Shown in pieces: positions 1-9,560 of a stretch of 64,000 nucleotides of DNA (positions within the stretch are counted from its first letter, which is position 1; each line of letters starts with the position of its first letter). The notes under the pieces are model-generated. The model was not told the DNA's origin and did no database searches. It worked only from the letters and a program-made list of their open reading frames with translations. The translations under genes were made by a program, and so were the position numbers. Source of the stretch: Sphingomonas mollis (GTDB lineage Bacteria > Pseudomonadota > Alphaproteobacteria > Sphingomonadales > Sphingomonadaceae); assembly GCF_016427505.1 (NCBI RefSeq), contig NZ_JAELXS010000008.1, positions 164,044 to 228,043 on the forward strand, given 5' to 3'.

Positions 1-557
1 AGGCGACGTTCGCGGCGCTGACCGACAGTTATAATCCGACGCTGGCGCTGATCGCCGATCTGGCGGTGCCGGTGGTCAGTGCGGTGCGCGGGCCGGCGGC
101 GGGGATCGGTTGTTCGCTGGCGCTGGCCGCCGATTTCTGCGTGGCGAGCGATACCGCGTATTTCCTGCAGGCGTTCGTCAATATCGGGCTGGTCCCCGAT
201 GGCGGCGCGTCGTGGATGCTGCCGCGGCTGATCGGCAAGGCGCGGGCGGCGGAGATGATGATGCTGGGCGAGCGGGTGTTCGCGGCCAAGGCGCTGGAGT
301 GGGGCATGATCCACAAGATCGCCGCCGATGCGGTGCTCGACCACGAAGCCTTCGCGCTGGCCGAGCGGCTGGCGGCGGGGCCGACCTTGGCTCTGGCGGC
401 AATCCGGCGTCAGCTTCATGCCGGCTATGAGAGCGATTATGCCGCCGCGATGGCGCGCGAGGCGGACAACCAGCGCGCGATGCGTGGCACCGCCGACGCC
501 GTCGAGGGCGGTCGTGCGTTTCTTGAGAAGCGCACACCGGCGTTCAAGGGCGAGTAG
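1..557 (+). CDS. Enoyl-CoA hydratase/isomerase family protein (5' end outside window)
   Basis: Reading frame 3 is open from the left edge to a TAG at 555-557, so the N-terminus lies outside the window. The crotonase fold is recognisable from the oxyanion-hole stretch [18 protein letters not shown], followed by an [11 protein letters not shown] segment and the [12 protein letters not shown] helix. The Asp in PDGG and the absence of a Glu in the preceding active-site position resemble PaaG-type isomerases more than classical hydratases (inference). It probably acts on acyl-CoA intermediates in the cytoplasm. The mutase gene starts 1 bp after its stop, so the two are almost certainly co-transcribed. 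Confidence 0.85.
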   Translation, partial: ATFAALTDSYNPTLALIADLAVPVVSAVRGPAAGIGCSLALAADFCVASDTAYFLQAFVNIGLVPDGGASWMLPRLIGKARAAEMMMLGERVFAAKALEWGMIHKIAADAVLDHEAFALAERLAAGPTLALAAIRRQLHAGYESDYAAAMAREADNQRAMRGTADAVEGGRAFLEKRTPAFKGE

Positions 558-558
558 C

Positions 559-2889
559 ATGGCCGAAATCGAGACGAACACCGGCGAGGATGCCGGCGCG
601 GCACCGCCTGCGCCGCCGCAGCCCGAACCCGTCAAGCAGCCGACGCTGGCCGACTGGCAGGCCGCCGCCGCGCGTGAGGTGAAGGGCCGCGACCTGACGT
701 GGCCGACGCCCGAGGGCATCGACGTGAAGCCGCTCTATACCGCCGATGACGTGAAGACCGATCCCGGCCTGCCCGGCTTCGCGCCGTTCACGCGCGGCGT
801 GCGCGCATCGATGTATGCGGGGCGGCCGTGGACGATCCGGCAATATGCGGGCTTTTCGACCGCCGAGGAATCCAACGCTTTCTATCGCCGCAATCTGGCG
901 GCGGGGCAGAAGGGGCTATCGGTCGCGTTCGATCTGGCCACGCATCGCGGGTACGACAGCGATCATCCGCGCGTGACCGGCGATGTCGGCAAGGCGGGGG
1001 TCGCGATCGACAGCGTCGAGGACATGAAGATCCTGTTCGACGGTATTCCGCTCGACCAGATGTCGGTCAGCATGACGATGAACGGCGCGGTGATCCCGAT
1101 CCTGGCGTTCTTCATCGTCGCGGGCGAGGAACAGGGGGTGGCGCGCCACCTGCTCGACGGGACCATCCAGAACGACATCCTGAAGGAGTTCATGGTCCGC
1201 AACACGTATATCTATCCGCCCGATCCATCGATGCGGATCATCGCAGATATCATTGCCTATACTTCGGCCGAGATGCCGAAGTTCAACAGCATCTCGATCA
1301 GCGGTTACCACATGCAGGAAGCCGGCGCGACGCAGGTGCAGGAGCTGGCCTTCACCATCGCCGACGGCCGTGAATATGCCCGCGCGGCGATGGCGGCGGG
1401 GCTGGACATCGACAGGTTCGCCGGGCGCCTGAGCTTCTTCTTTGCGATCGGCATGAACTTCTTCATGGAGGTCGCCAAGCTGCGCGCGGCGCGGACGTTG
1501 TGGCACCGGGTGATGACCGATCTGGGCGCGAAGGACGAACGGTCGAAGATGCTGCGCACGCATTGCCAGACGTCGGGCGTGTCGTTGCAGGAACAGGACC
1601 CGTACAACAACGTGATCCGCACCACGATCGAGGCGATGGCGGCGATGTGCGGCGGGACGCAAAGCCTGCACACCAACGCGCTGGACGAGGCGATCGCGCT
1701 GCCGACCGACTTTTCCGCGCGGATCGCCCGCAACACGCAGATCGTGTTGCAGGAAGAGACGGGGATGACGAAGGTCGTCGATCCGCTGGGCGGCAGCTAT
1801 TATGTCGAAAGCCTGACGCAGCAACTGGTCGATCAGGCATGGACGATCATCGAGCGCGTCGAGGCGGAGGGCGGCATGGCGGCGGCGGTCGCCAAGGGCT
1901 GGCCCAAGGCGATGATCGAGGAAGCGGCGGCGGCGCGGCAGGCGCGCGTCGACCGGGGCGAGGACGTGATCGTCGGCGTCAACAAGTACCGGCTGGCGGA
2001 GCAGGATCCGATCGACATTCTCGACGTGGACAATGTCGCGGTGCGGGAGGCGCAGGTGGCGCGGTTGCAGACGATGCGGGCAACGCGGGATGAGGCGGCG
2101 TGTCAGGCGGCTCTGACGGCGTTGCGGGAGGCGGCGCAGAATCCTCCCCTACAAGGGGAGGAGGACCATGCAACGCATGGTGGAGGGGGTTCTCCCCACA
2201 CGATATCGCCTGGGGAAGCCCCCCTCCGTCAGCCTGCGGCTGCCACCTCCCCGTCCCGGGGAGGACTGGAGGACAATTTGCTGGCGCTTGCCGTCGAGGC
2301 GGCGCGGGCGCGGGCTTCGCTGGGGGAGATTTCCGCCGCGATGGAGGTCGCGTTCGGGCGCTATGGTACGCAGCCGACGCCGGTCAGCGGTATCTATGGC
2401 GGTGCCTATGCCGACGATCCACGCTGGGCGCGGCTGACCGATGGCGTCGATGCCACGGAGCGTCGGCTGGGGCGGAAACCGCGGATGTTGGTCGCCAAGA
2501 TGGGGCAGGACGGGCATGATCGCGGCGCCAATCTGGTCAGCAGCATGTTCGCCGATCTGGGGTTCGAGATCGTGCCGGGCCCGCTGTTCCAGACCCCGCA
2601 GGAGGTCGCCGGGCTGGCGCTGGAGAAAGACGTCGACGTCGTCGGTGCATCGTCGCTGGCGGCTGGGCACAAGACGTTGATCCCCGAGCTGATCGGCTAT
2701 CTGCGCGATGCCGGGCGGCCGGATATCAAGGTGATCGCCGGCGGCGTAATTCCGGCGCAGGATTACCAGATCCTGCGCGACGCCGGTGTGCAGGCGATCT
2801 TCGGCCCCGGCACCAATCTTGTGCAGGCGGCCGAAGAGGTGTTGAGGCTGCTCGGCCATAACATGCCGCCACAGGAGGATGCCGCATGA
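559..2889 (+). CDS. Methylmalonyl-CoA mutase, single-chain, with in-frame repeat insertion
   Basis: Adenosylcobalamin-dependent isomerisation of (R)-methylmalonyl-CoA and succinyl-CoA, the last step in feeding propionyl-CoA into the TCA cycle. The 776-residue product has the substrate-binding TIM barrel first ([18 protein letters not shown] near residue 90, [12 protein letters not shown] near 255) and a C-terminal B12 domain with the DGHDRG motif; H653 is the lower axial cobalt ligand. The ATG at 559 is chosen because it follows the upstream stop and starts a typical Glu/Pro-rich N-terminus; the frame is open further upstream but overlaps the hydratase. Residues about 529-569 are low-complexity and encoded by a palindromic repeat in the linker between the domains. 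The bioB and carboxylase genes nearby support the propionate role. Confidence 0.95.
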   Translation: MAEIETNTGEDAGAAPPAPPQPEPVKQPTLADWQAAAAREVKGRDLTWPTPEGIDVKPLYTADDVKTDPGLPGFAPFTRGVRASMYAGRPWTIRQYAGFSTAEESNAFYRRNLAAGQKGLSVAFDLATHRGYDSDHPRVTGDVGKAGVAIDSVEDMKILFDGIPLDQMSVSMTMNGAVIPILAFFIVAGEEQGVARHLLDGTIQNDILKEFMVRNTYIYPPDPSMRIIADIIAYTSAEMPKFNSISISGYHMQEAGATQVQELAFTIADGREYARAAMAAGLDIDRFAGRLSFFFAIGMNFFMEVAKLRAARTLWHRVMTDLGAKDERSKMLRTHCQTSGVSLQEQDPYNNVIRTTIEAMAAMCGGTQSLHTNALDEAIALPTDFSARIARNTQIVLQEETGMTKVVDPLGGSYYVESLTQQLVDQAWTIIERVEAEGGMAAAVAKGWPKAMIEEAAAARQARVDRGEDVIVGVNKYRLAEQDPIDILDVDNVAVREAQVARLQTMRATRDEAACQAALTALREAAQNPPLQGEEDHATHGGGGSPHTISPGEAPLRQPAAATSPSRGGLEDNLLALAVEAARARASLGEISAAMEVAFGRYGTQPTPVSGIYGGAYADDPRWARLTDGVDATERRLGRKPRMLVAKMGQDGHDRGANLVSSMFADLGFEIVPGPLFQTPQEVAGLALEKDVDVVGASSLAAGHKTLIPELIGYLRDAGRPDIKVIAGGVIPAQDYQILRDAGVQAIFGPGTNLVQAAEEVLRLLGHNMPPQEDAA
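2143..2264. repeat. Palindromic repeat element inserted in frame in the mutase gene
   Basis: The element is bounded by two GC-rich hairpins. At the left, cctcccc (2143-2149) pairs with ggggagg (2155-2161). At the right, cctcccc (2246-2252) pairs with ggggagg (2258-2264). A smaller hairpin, accatg/catggt, lies inside. It keeps the mutase frame open and adds roughly 40 Gly/Pro/Ser-rich residues in the inter-domain linker. It resembles, but is not identical to, the elements near 4.3, 5.5, 9.5 and 10.3 kb. Confidence 0.8.
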
Positions 2890-3266
2890 TCCGATATGCA
2901 CTGCTCGCCGCGCTGATGCTGGCGGGACCGGCCGTCGCCCAGACGCAGACGGCGATGAACCAGCAGGCCGGCGCCGACTGGAAAGCGGCGGATGCGGCGA
3001 TGACGGTGCAGTGGCAGCGCACCTATGCGGCGATGAAGCGGCGTGATGCGGCCGATACGACACGCGGCGGCGGGGTCGGCTATGCGGCTGCGACGCTCGC
3101 GAGCCAGCGCGCGTGGTTGCCGTTCCGCGATCGCCAGTGCGTGATCGAGGGGGCGGAGTATGCGGGCGGATCGATGCAGCCGATGGTACAGCGACAATGT
3201 CTGGCGCGGGTGACGCGCGAACGGACCGTACAATTGAAGGATATGATGTGGCAGCGGGGACGATGA
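2886..3266 (+). CDS. Secreted LprI/DUF1311-like protein
   Basis: A 126-residue protein with a Sec signal peptide (residues 1-19, cleavage likely after AVAQ). The mature part carries the pattern of the DUF1311/lysozyme-inhibitor LprI N-terminal domain: an [14 protein letters not shown] segment, then [20 protein letters not shown], with two cysteines that could form a disulfide. Family members are periplasmic; lysozyme inhibition is shown for a few and is not proven for this branch. The ATG overlaps the mutase TGA and its own TGA overlaps the bioB ATG, so it is translationally coupled to metabolic genes with no obvious link to its presumed role. Confidence 0.7.
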   Translation: MIRYALLAALMLAGPAVAQTQTAMNQQAGADWKAADAAMTVQWQRTYAAMKRRDAADTTRGGGVGYAAATLASQRAWLPFRDRQCVIEGAEYAGGSMQPMVQRQCLARVTRERTVQLKDMMWQRGR

Positions 3267-4258
3267 ACGACGTGCGCAACGACTGGACGCGGGGGCAGAT
3301 CGCCGACCTGTTCGACCTGCCCTTCACCGACCTGCTGTTCCGCGCGCAGACCGTCCACCGCGCGCATCATGCGCCGGACGAGGTGCAGTTGTGCACGCTG
3401 TTGTCGATCAAGACCGGCGGTTGCCCGGAGGATTGCGGATATTGCTCGCAATCCGCCACCGCCGACAGCGGGCTGAAGGCGGAAAAGCTGATGGACGTCG
3501 ATGCCGTGCTGGCCAGCGCCGCCGAGGCGAAGGCGGCGGGGTCGCAACGCTTCTGCATGGGTGCGGCATGGCGCAACCCCAAGGCCCGCGACATGGACAA
3601 CGTGGTCGCCATGGTCGAGGGCGTGAAGGCGATGGGGCTGGAAACCTGCATGACACTGGGCATGCTGGAGGCGTCGCAGGCGCGAGCGCTGGCCGAGGCG
3701 GGCCTCGATTACTACAACCACAATATCGATACCTCGCCGGAGAATTACGGCAACGTCATCACCACGCGGACCTTCGCGGACCGGCTGGAGACGCTGGGGC
3801 ATGTTCGCGATGCGGGGATTTCGGTGTGCTGCGGCGGGATCGTCGGGATGGGTGAGACGCGGGGCGACCGGGTCGGCTTCGTCCATGCGCTCGCCACGTT
3901 GCCGCGCCATCCGGAAAGCGTGCCGGTGAATGCGCTGGTGCCGGTGAAGGGCACGCCGCTGGGCGATATGCTGGCGGGAACGCCGATGGCGAAGATCGAC
4001 GATATCGAATTCGTCCGCACCGTTGCGGTGGCGCGGATCGCGATGCCGTTGTCGATGGTACGGCTGTCGGCGGGGCGCGAGAGCATGTCGGAGGCGACGC
4101 AGGCGTTGTGCTTCATCGCGGGCGCGAATTCCATCTTCACCGGCGACAAGCTGCTGACGACGGGCAATGCGGGCGACAGCGCGGATGCGGCGTTGCTGGC
4201 CAAGCTGGGCGTGCGACCGATGACCGGTGCGGAGCCGATGCGGGTGGCGGCGGAATAG
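3263..4258 (+). CDS. bioB: Biotin synthase
   Basis: Radical SAM enzyme that inserts sulfur into dethiobiotin. The 331-residue product has the radical-SAM triad C54-x3-C58-x2-C61 in [13 protein letters not shown], the [13 protein letters not shown] substrate segment, and the [12 protein letters not shown] and RLSAGRESM blocks diagnostic of BioB, plus conserved cysteines for the sacrificial [2Fe-2S] cluster. The start at 3263 gives an ATGA overlap with the preceding gene; the upstream frame extension overlaps that gene and is rejected. Its position beside the biotin-dependent carboxylase suggests that cofactor supply is co-expressed with the enzyme that needs it (inference). No other bio genes lie nearby. 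Confidence 0.97.
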   Translation: MNDVRNDWTRGQIADLFDLPFTDLLFRAQTVHRAHHAPDEVQLCTLLSIKTGGCPEDCGYCSQSATADSGLKAEKLMDVDAVLASAAEAKAAGSQRFCMGAAWRNPKARDMDNVVAMVEGVKAMGLETCMTLGMLEASQARALAEAGLDYYNHNIDTSPENYGNVITTRTFADRLETLGHVRDAGISVCCGGIVGMGETRGDRVGFVHALATLPRHPESVPVNALVPVKGTPLGDMLAGTPMAKIDDIEFVRTVAVARIAMPLSMVRLSAGRESMSEATQALCFIAGANSIFTGDKLLTTGNAGDSADAALLAKLGVRPMTGAEPMRVAAE

Positions 4259-4260
4259 TC

Positions 4261-4368
4261 CCCCCTCCCGCTTGCGGGAGGGGTTAGGGGAGGGTCTGTC
4301 TCTCCCGCAATCATATCGCCCGGACGCGGACAGGCCCTCCCCCGGCCCCTCCCGCAAGCGGGAGGGGA
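4261..4368. repeat. Inverted-repeat element between bioB and the carboxylase gene
   Basis: The intergenic region is almost entirely one palindromic element. Each end is itself a hairpin (cccctcccgc and gcgggagggg), and the outer arms continue as ggggagggtctgtc on the left and gacaggccctccc on the right, so the whole element can fold back on itself. Its right end (gggaggggaga, 4360-4370) lies just before the ATG at 4376 and is the only plausible Shine-Dalgarno for that gene. Confidence 0.85.
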
Positions 4369-4375
4369 GAGTAGG

Positions 4376-6478
4376 ATGTTCAAGAAAATCCTGATCGCCA
4401 ATCGTGGTGAGATCGCGTGTCGCATCATCCGCACCGCTCGGGCGATGGGGATCGCGACCGTCGCGGTCTATTCGGATGCCGATGCGCGCAGCCGGCATGT
4501 GTTGATGGCGGACGAATCCGTGCGGCTGGGGCCGGCGCCGGCGGCTGAAAGCTATCTGAAGGCGGAGCTGATCCTGTTGGCCGCGAAGGAAACCGGCGCG
4601 GATGCGATCCATCCCGGTTACGGTTTCCTGTCGGAACGCGAGAGCTTCGCGCGGGCCTGTGCCGATGCCGGCATCGCCTTTATTGGGCCGCCGCCGTCCG
4701 CGATCGCGGCGATGGGTGACAAGATCGAATCGAAGAAGCTGGCGCAGGCGGCGGGGGTCAACGTCGTCCCCGGTTTCCTGGGCGAGATCGACGATACCGA
4801 TCATGCGGTGCGGATCGCGGGGGAGATCGGTTATCCGGTGATGATGAAGGCGTCGGCGGGCGGCGGCGGCAAGGGGATGCGGCTGGCGTGGCACGAACAG
4901 GACGTGCGGGACGGCTTCGAGGCGACGAAGCGCGAGGGGCTGGCGAGCTTCGGCGACGACCGCGTGTTCATCGAGAAGTTCATCGAGAGCCCGCGGCATA
5001 TCGAAATCCAGTTGCTCGGCGACCAGCACGGCAACATCGTCTATCTGGGCGAGCGCGAATGTTCGATCCAGCGGCGTCACCAGAAGGTGGTCGAGGAGGC
5101 GCCGTCGCCCTTCGTCACGCCGGCGATGCGCCGGGCGATGGGCGAGCAGGCGGTCGCGCTGGCGCGGGCGGTGGGGTATTTCAGCGCGGGGACGGTCGAG
5201 CTGATCGTGTCGGGCGCGGATACCAGCGGCACCGGGTTCTACTTCCTCGAAATGAACACGCGGTTGCAGGTGGAGCATCCGGTGACCGAGGCGATCACGG
5301 GCCTCGATCTGGTCGAGCAGATGATCCGGGTGGCGGCGGGCGAGCCGCTGGCGTTCGGGCAGGACGATGTGACGCTGGACGGCTGGGCGATCGAGACGCG
5401 GGTGTATGCGGAGGACCCGTATCGGGGGTTCCTGCCGAGTATCGGGCGGCTGGTGCGGTATAATCCTCCGGTGCAATCCCCCTCCCGCTTGCGGGAGGGG
5501 TTAGGGGAGGGCCTGTCCGCAAATGATGCGGCTGAACTGACAGGCCCACCCCCAGCCCCTCCCGCAAGCGGGAGGGGGGAAGAAGAGGCCTACACCCGCA
5601 TCGACGATGGCGTCGCCGAGGGGGGCGAGGTATCGATGTTCTATGACCCGATGATCGCCAAGCTCATCACCTGGGCGCCGACGCGCGAGGGGGCGATCGA
5701 CGAGCAGATCGCGTCGCTGGATGCGTTCGAGATCGAGGGGCCTGGGACCAATCTCGATTTTCTGTCGGCATTGATGCAGCATCCGCGCTTCCGCGCAGGC
5801 GCGCTGACCACGGGGTTCATCGCGGAGGAGTATCCGGACGGATTCCACGGGGCGCCGGCGGATGCGACGCTGCGTCGGACGCTGGCGGCGGTCGCGGCCT
5901 TTGCGGCGACGGCGCAGGCGGACCGGGCGCGGCGGATCGATGGGCAGCTTGGTCGGCGTCTGCCACCGCCCGCCGACTGGACCGTGCGGCTGGATGGCGT
6001 GGAACATGAGGTTCGGGTGTCCACCGATGGCATCGTGGTGGATGGCGACGCGATCGACCTCGCGCTGGAATACACGCCGGGCGACCGGATGGTGCAAGCG
6101 GAAGCCAGTGCAGATGGGGACGACACCGCGCTGACGATCCGGCTGGCGCCGACGCGCACCGGCTTTCGCCTGTCGACACGGGGCGCCTCGCACGATGCGC
6201 GGGTGCTGCCGGCGCGGGCCGCGCCCTATGCGCGGCACATGATCGAGAAGGTGCCGCCCGACCTGTCACGGTTCCTGCTGGCGCCGATGCCGGGGCTGCT
6301 GGTGCGGCTGGATGTCGCGGCGGGCGACCGGGTGGAGGCGGGGCAGCCGCTGGCCGTAGTGGAGGCGATGAAGATGGAGAACATCCTGCGCGCCGGGAAG
6401 ACGGGCGTGGTGAAGAGTATCGAGGCGGCGGCCGGCGAGAGCCTGGCGGTGGATCAGGTGATCCTGGAACTGGAGTGA
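4376..6478 (+). CDS. pccA: Acetyl/propionyl-CoA carboxylase, biotin-carrying alpha subunit, with in-frame repeat
   Basis: Biotin carboxylase plus biotin carrier in one 700-residue chain. It has the N-terminal KKILIANRGEIACRIIRTA start, the glycine-rich ATP-grasp loop (KASAGGGGKGM), the EMNTRLQVEHPVTE catalytic block, and the C-terminal EAMKM site with K666 as the biotinylated lysine 34 residues before the end. Next to the mutase it most likely makes methylmalonyl-CoA from propionyl-CoA; the beta subunit is not in the window and could lie upstream. A methylcrotonyl-CoA subunit is a less likely alternative. Residues about 368-402 come from a palindromic repeat inserted in a surface loop of the biotin-carboxylase C-terminal region, before RIDDGVAEGGEVS. 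Confidence 0.92.
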   Translation: MFKKILIANRGEIACRIIRTARAMGIATVAVYSDADARSRHVLMADESVRLGPAPAAESYLKAELILLAAKETGADAIHPGYGFLSERESFARACADAGIAFIGPPPSAIAAMGDKIESKKLAQAAGVNVVPGFLGEIDDTDHAVRIAGEIGYPVMMKASAGGGGKGMRLAWHEQDVRDGFEATKREGLASFGDDRVFIEKFIESPRHIEIQLLGDQHGNIVYLGERECSIQRRHQKVVEEAPSPFVTPAMRRAMGEQAVALARAVGYFSAGTVELIVSGADTSGTGFYFLEMNTRLQVEHPVTEAITGLDLVEQMIRVAAGEPLAFGQDDVTLDGWAIETRVYAEDPYRGFLPSIGRLVRYNPPVQSPSRLREGLGEGLSANDAAELTGPPPAPPASGRGEEEAYTRIDDGVAEGGEVSMFYDPMIAKLITWAPTREGAIDEQIASLDAFEIEGPGTNLDFLSALMQHPRFRAGALTTGFIAEEYPDGFHGAPADATLRRTLAAVAAFAATAQADRARRIDGQLGRRLPPPADWTVRLDGVEHEVRVSTDGIVVDGDAIDLALEYTPGDRMVQAEASADGDDTALTIRLAPTRTGFRLSTRGASHDARVLPARAAPYARHMIEKVPPDLSRFLLAPMPGLLVRLDVAAGDRVEAGQPLAVVEAMKMENILRAGKTGVVKSIEAAAGESLAVDQVILELE
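5478..5578. repeat. Palindromic repeat element inserted in frame in pccA
   Basis: The element has the same arms as the copy at 4261-4368: a ccctcccgcttgcgggaggg hairpin at the left, an outer arm ggcctgtc, the complementary gacaggcc, and a cctcccgcaagcgggagg hairpin at the right. It is read as [14 protein letters not shown] and exits with PASGRG. About 34 residues are added without breaking the frame. Confidence 0.88.
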
Positions 6479-6549
6479 AACCGCGTCCGCGACAAACTGC
6501 GACATAATAGCGCTGGACGGTTACACGCTGCCCGGCCATTTCTTGGGGC

Positions 6550-8067
6550 ATGGTCCGAGCCCGCGTTTCCCTGATTGCCGCCACGCTCGCGTTGGGGGCG
6601 TGTTCCGTCGGGCCGGATTATCGGCCGCAGACGCCGACCGAACTGGGCGTACCGGTCGCCTATTCGGTGCCGGCCGCGCCGACGCCGGAAGACCTGACGC
6701 GCTGGTGGAACCGGTTCGACGATCCGGTGCTCGGCCGGCTGGTCGAACAGGCGGCGACCGCGAACACCGATATCGCACAGGCCGTCGCCCGCCTGCGTCA
6801 GTCGCGCGAGGCGCTGGTGCAGAGCAGGGCCAGCCTGTTGCCGACGCTGTCAGGATCGACCGGCTATCAGCGCAACGAGAATCTGCGGGGCGGCGGCCGG
6901 TCGTTCACGCTGCCCGACGGCACCGTCGTCGATACCGGCGCGGGCGGAACGAACAGCTATTCGATCGGACTGTCGGCCAGCTATCAGGTCGGCATCTTCG
7001 GTGAATTGCGCCGCACCGTGGAAGCGAGCCGCGCCCAGTATGAGGCGTCGGGATTCGATTATGCCGCCGTCCTGTTGTCGGTGCAGAGCGAGGTTGCGCG
7101 CAATTACGTGATCGCGCGGGGATTGCAGGCGCAGATCGCCAATGCGCGCGCGTCGCTGGGCATCCAGGACGACAATCTGGAGATCGCGGGTTTCCGCGTG
7201 CAGGCGGGGCTCGTCTCCAGTCTGGACAGTGAACAGGCGCGGGCGCAGCGGGCGCAGACCGCCGCGACGATCCCCTCGCTGGAACAGCAATACAACGCCG
7301 CCGTGTCGCGGCTGGGCGTGCTGACCGGGCAGGCGCCGGGCGCGTTGAAGCCCGAGTTGGCGACGACGAACCCGATTCCTGTCGGGCCCGCGACGGTCGG
7401 TATCGGCATTCCCGCCGATACGCTGCGCCAGCGCCCCGACGTCCGCTCCGCCGAACGCGCGCTGGCCGCGGCGACGGCGCAGATCGGCGTGGCGAAGGCG
7501 CGGCTGTACCCGGCGCTGGCGATCACGGGGAACATCAACACCAACGCGACGTCGCTGGCCGGGATCGGCGATGCAATCACCGGCGGCCTGTTCGCGGGAT
7601 TGACGCAGGCGATCTTCAACGGCGGGCGACTGCGCAGCCAGGTGCGGACGCAGGAGGCGGTCGCGGATGGTGCGCTGGCCAATTACAAGGGCATCGTGCT
7701 GCTGGCGCTGGAGGATGTCGAGAACGCGATCGTCGCGTTGACGACGGCGCAGGCGCGCGAGCGGGAATTCGCGATCGCGCTGGATGCCGCGAACAATTCC
7801 GCGATCCTCAGCCGCAGTCAATATCGATCCGGCCTGACCGACTTCACCACGTTGAACCAGCAGGAGACGGCGCTGCTGTCGGCGCGCAACGGTTTGACGC
7901 AGGCGCGCGCCGATGCGTCGTCGGCGCAGATCGCGCTGTACGTCGCGCTCGGCGGCGGATGGGATGCAACGACCGTGCCCGAAGCGCCGCCGCGGACGAT
8001 CGCCGCCGGCACCAGCGCCGTGCCCGTTCCCGTGACGACGACCACTCCCGCAAGCGAGACCCGTTGA
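6550..8067 (+). CDS. Outer-membrane efflux lipoprotein, NodT/TolC family
   Basis: A 505-residue outer-membrane factor with a lipobox LGAC (acylated C18) followed by SVGPDY, typical of NodT-type channels, and two OEP-family repeats rich in Ala/Gln coiled coil (for example around YEASGFDYAAVLLSVQSE and RSAERALAAATAQIGVAKARLYP). It forms the trimeric exit duct of a tripartite pump. Its TGA overlaps the ATG of the adaptor gene, and the ATPase and permease follow, so it serves the MacAB-type exporter here. A promoter probably lies in 6479-6549 (a cataat -10-like box is at 6503-6508), but no convincing -35 was seen. Confidence 0.92.
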   Translation: MVRARVSLIAATLALGACSVGPDYRPQTPTELGVPVAYSVPAAPTPEDLTRWWNRFDDPVLGRLVEQAATANTDIAQAVARLRQSREALVQSRASLLPTLSGSTGYQRNENLRGGGRSFTLPDGTVVDTGAGGTNSYSIGLSASYQVGIFGELRRTVEASRAQYEASGFDYAAVLLSVQSEVARNYVIARGLQAQIANARASLGIQDDNLEIAGFRVQAGLVSSLDSEQARAQRAQTAATIPSLEQQYNAAVSRLGVLTGQAPGALKPELATTNPIPVGPATVGIGIPADTLRQRPDVRSAERALAAATAQIGVAKARLYPALAITGNINTNATSLAGIGDAITGGLFAGLTQAIFNGGRLRSQVRTQEAVADGALANYKGIVLLALEDVENAIVALTTAQAREREFAIALDAANNSAILSRSQYRSGLTDFTTLNQQETALLSARNGLTQARADASSAQIALYVALGGGWDATTVPEAPPRTIAAGTSAVPVPVTTTTPASETR

Positions 8068-9434
8068 TGGCCGACCAGAGCACCGATGAATTTCTGGGCG
8101 TGAAGGCGGCGCCGGCGTGGCGTCGCTACGTCAAATGGGTGGTGATCGCGGTCGTCGTGGTGGCGCTGGCGCTGTTGCTCAACCGTTGTTTCGGTGGATC
8201 GGATGCGGTGCAATATTCGACTGCTCCGGCGCAGCGCGGCAATCTGACGGTCAGCGTGTCGGCGACGGGCAAGCTGGCGCCGACCAATCAGGTGACGGTT
8301 GGATCGCAGTTGTCGGGTCTCGTCACCAAGGTGGTGGTCGATGTGAACGACCGCGTCACCGCCGGCCAGCCGCTGGCGCTGATCGATCCCGAACAGATCG
8401 ACGACCAGATCCGCGCAGGCGAGGCGACGCTGGCCGCCAATCAGGCGCAGGTCGGGCAGGCGCAGGCGACGGTGGCCGAGGCGAATGCGCAGTTCGCGCG
8501 GTTGCAGGAGGTGTATCGCTTGTCGAATGGTCGTGTGCCGTCGGCCACCGAATTGCAGACCGGTCGCGCCAATGCGCAGCGCGCGGTGGCGGGGCTGAAG
8601 ACCGCACAGGCCAATGTCGCCGCCGCGCGTGCGCAGCTGGCGCAATCGCAGACGCAGCGCAGCCGCGCGATCATCCGCAGTCCCGTATCGGGCGTGGTGC
8701 TGGCGCGGCAGGTCGATCCCGGCCAGACCGTCGCCGCCTCGTTCAACACGCCGACGCTGTTCGTGATCGCCGAGGACCTGACCAAGATGAAGCTGGAGGT
8801 CGCGATCGACGAGGCGGATGTCGGCGAGGTGAAGCTGGGCCAGAAAGCGAACTTCACCGTCGATGCCTTTCCGGGACAGACCTTTCCGGCGGAGATCACG
8901 CGGGTCGATCTGGGATCGAACCTGACGGTCAGTTCGGCCACCGCCTCGACATCGACCACCACGACGTCGACCACCGGGCAGGTGGTAAGTTATGCCGCCG
9001 ATCTGACGGTCGCCAATCCGTCCGGGCAATTGCGGCCGGGGATGACGGCAACGGCGGATATCGTGACGTCGGACAAGCGCAACGTGCTGCTGGTGCCCAA
9101 CGCGGCCTTGCGGTTCAAGCCGACGGCGGGAGCCGGTGGCGCGCAGGGAGGCATCGCCAGTTCGCTGACCTTCCGTCCGCGTCGCGACCGGCCGGAGCGG
9201 ACCGCGACGCTGGGCCGGGGTGCGACACAGACGGTGTATGTGAAGTCGGCGGACGGCACGCCAAAGGCGGTGCAGATCACCACCGGCGACAGCAACGGCA
9301 CGATGACCGAGGTGCTGGGCGGCGACCTGAAACCCGGTGCGCAGGTTATCACCGGGCAACTGGCGAGCGGCGACACCGCCGCCGCGCCGCGCGCGGGCGG
9401 GCAGCGTCGACAGGGTGGCGCCGGTGGGCAGTGA
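8067..9434 (+). CDS. macA: Periplasmic adaptor of MacAB-type pump (HlyD/MFP family)
   Basis: The 455-residue adaptor has one N-terminal membrane segment (VVIAVVVVALALLLN, about residues 29-43), a barrel-sandwich half (GSQLSGLVTKVVVDVNDRVTAGQPLA), an Ala/Gln-rich alpha-hairpin (about residues 115-200), the returning lipoyl half (IIRSPVSGVVLARQVDPGQTV) and a C-terminal beta-barrel region. It links the inner-membrane MacB complex to the outer-membrane channel. The start at 8067 gives an ATGA-type overlap with the channel gene. A Ser/Thr-rich stretch near 8940-8985 (STSTTTTSTT) is an unusual low-complexity insert. The macA symbol is by family; the substrate is unknown. Confidence 0.88.
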   Translation: MADQSTDEFLGVKAAPAWRRYVKWVVIAVVVVALALLLNRCFGGSDAVQYSTAPAQRGNLTVSVSATGKLAPTNQVTVGSQLSGLVTKVVVDVNDRVTAGQPLALIDPEQIDDQIRAGEATLAANQAQVGQAQATVAEANAQFARLQEVYRLSNGRVPSATELQTGRANAQRAVAGLKTAQANVAAARAQLAQSQTQRSRAIIRSPVSGVVLARQVDPGQTVAASFNTPTLFVIAEDLTKMKLEVAIDEADVGEVKLGQKANFTVDAFPGQTFPAEITRVDLGSNLTVSSATASTSTTTTSTTGQVVSYAADLTVANPSGQLRPGMTATADIVTSDKRNVLLVPNAALRFKPTAGAGGAQGGIASSLTFRPRRDRPERTATLGRGATQTVYVKSADGTPKAVQITTGDSNGTMTEVLGGDLKPGAQVITGQLASGDTAAAPRAGGQRRQGGAGGQ

Positions 9435-9442
9435 GGTGTTCT

Positions 9443-9555
9443 CCCTCTCCCCTTCAGGGGAGAGGGTCGGGGAGAGGGGGATGTCATTGACGTTTCGCAC
9501 TCCCCCTCTCCCGCCATCGCTTCGCTCGGCACTCTCTCCCCTGAAGGGGAGAGGG
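9443..9555. repeat. Palindromic repeat element between macA and the MacB ATPase gene
   Basis: The left end is a perfect palindrome, ccctctccccttcaggggagaggg without its centre (9443-9466). The right end, ctctcccctgaaggggagag (9534-9553), is the matching hairpin in the opposite sense. This is a second sequence family (tcccctTCAgggga core) distinct from the cccgcTTgcggg elements. Its right end, ggggagaggg, lies 6 bp before the ATG at 9561 and forms the ribosome-binding site. Confidence 0.85.
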
Positions 9556-9560
9556 CAGGG

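Noticed and set aside
3080..5476. A 798-codon open frame on the minus strand opposite bioB and pccA
   Set aside because: Arg/His-rich shadow without domains, antisense to two unmistakable genes.
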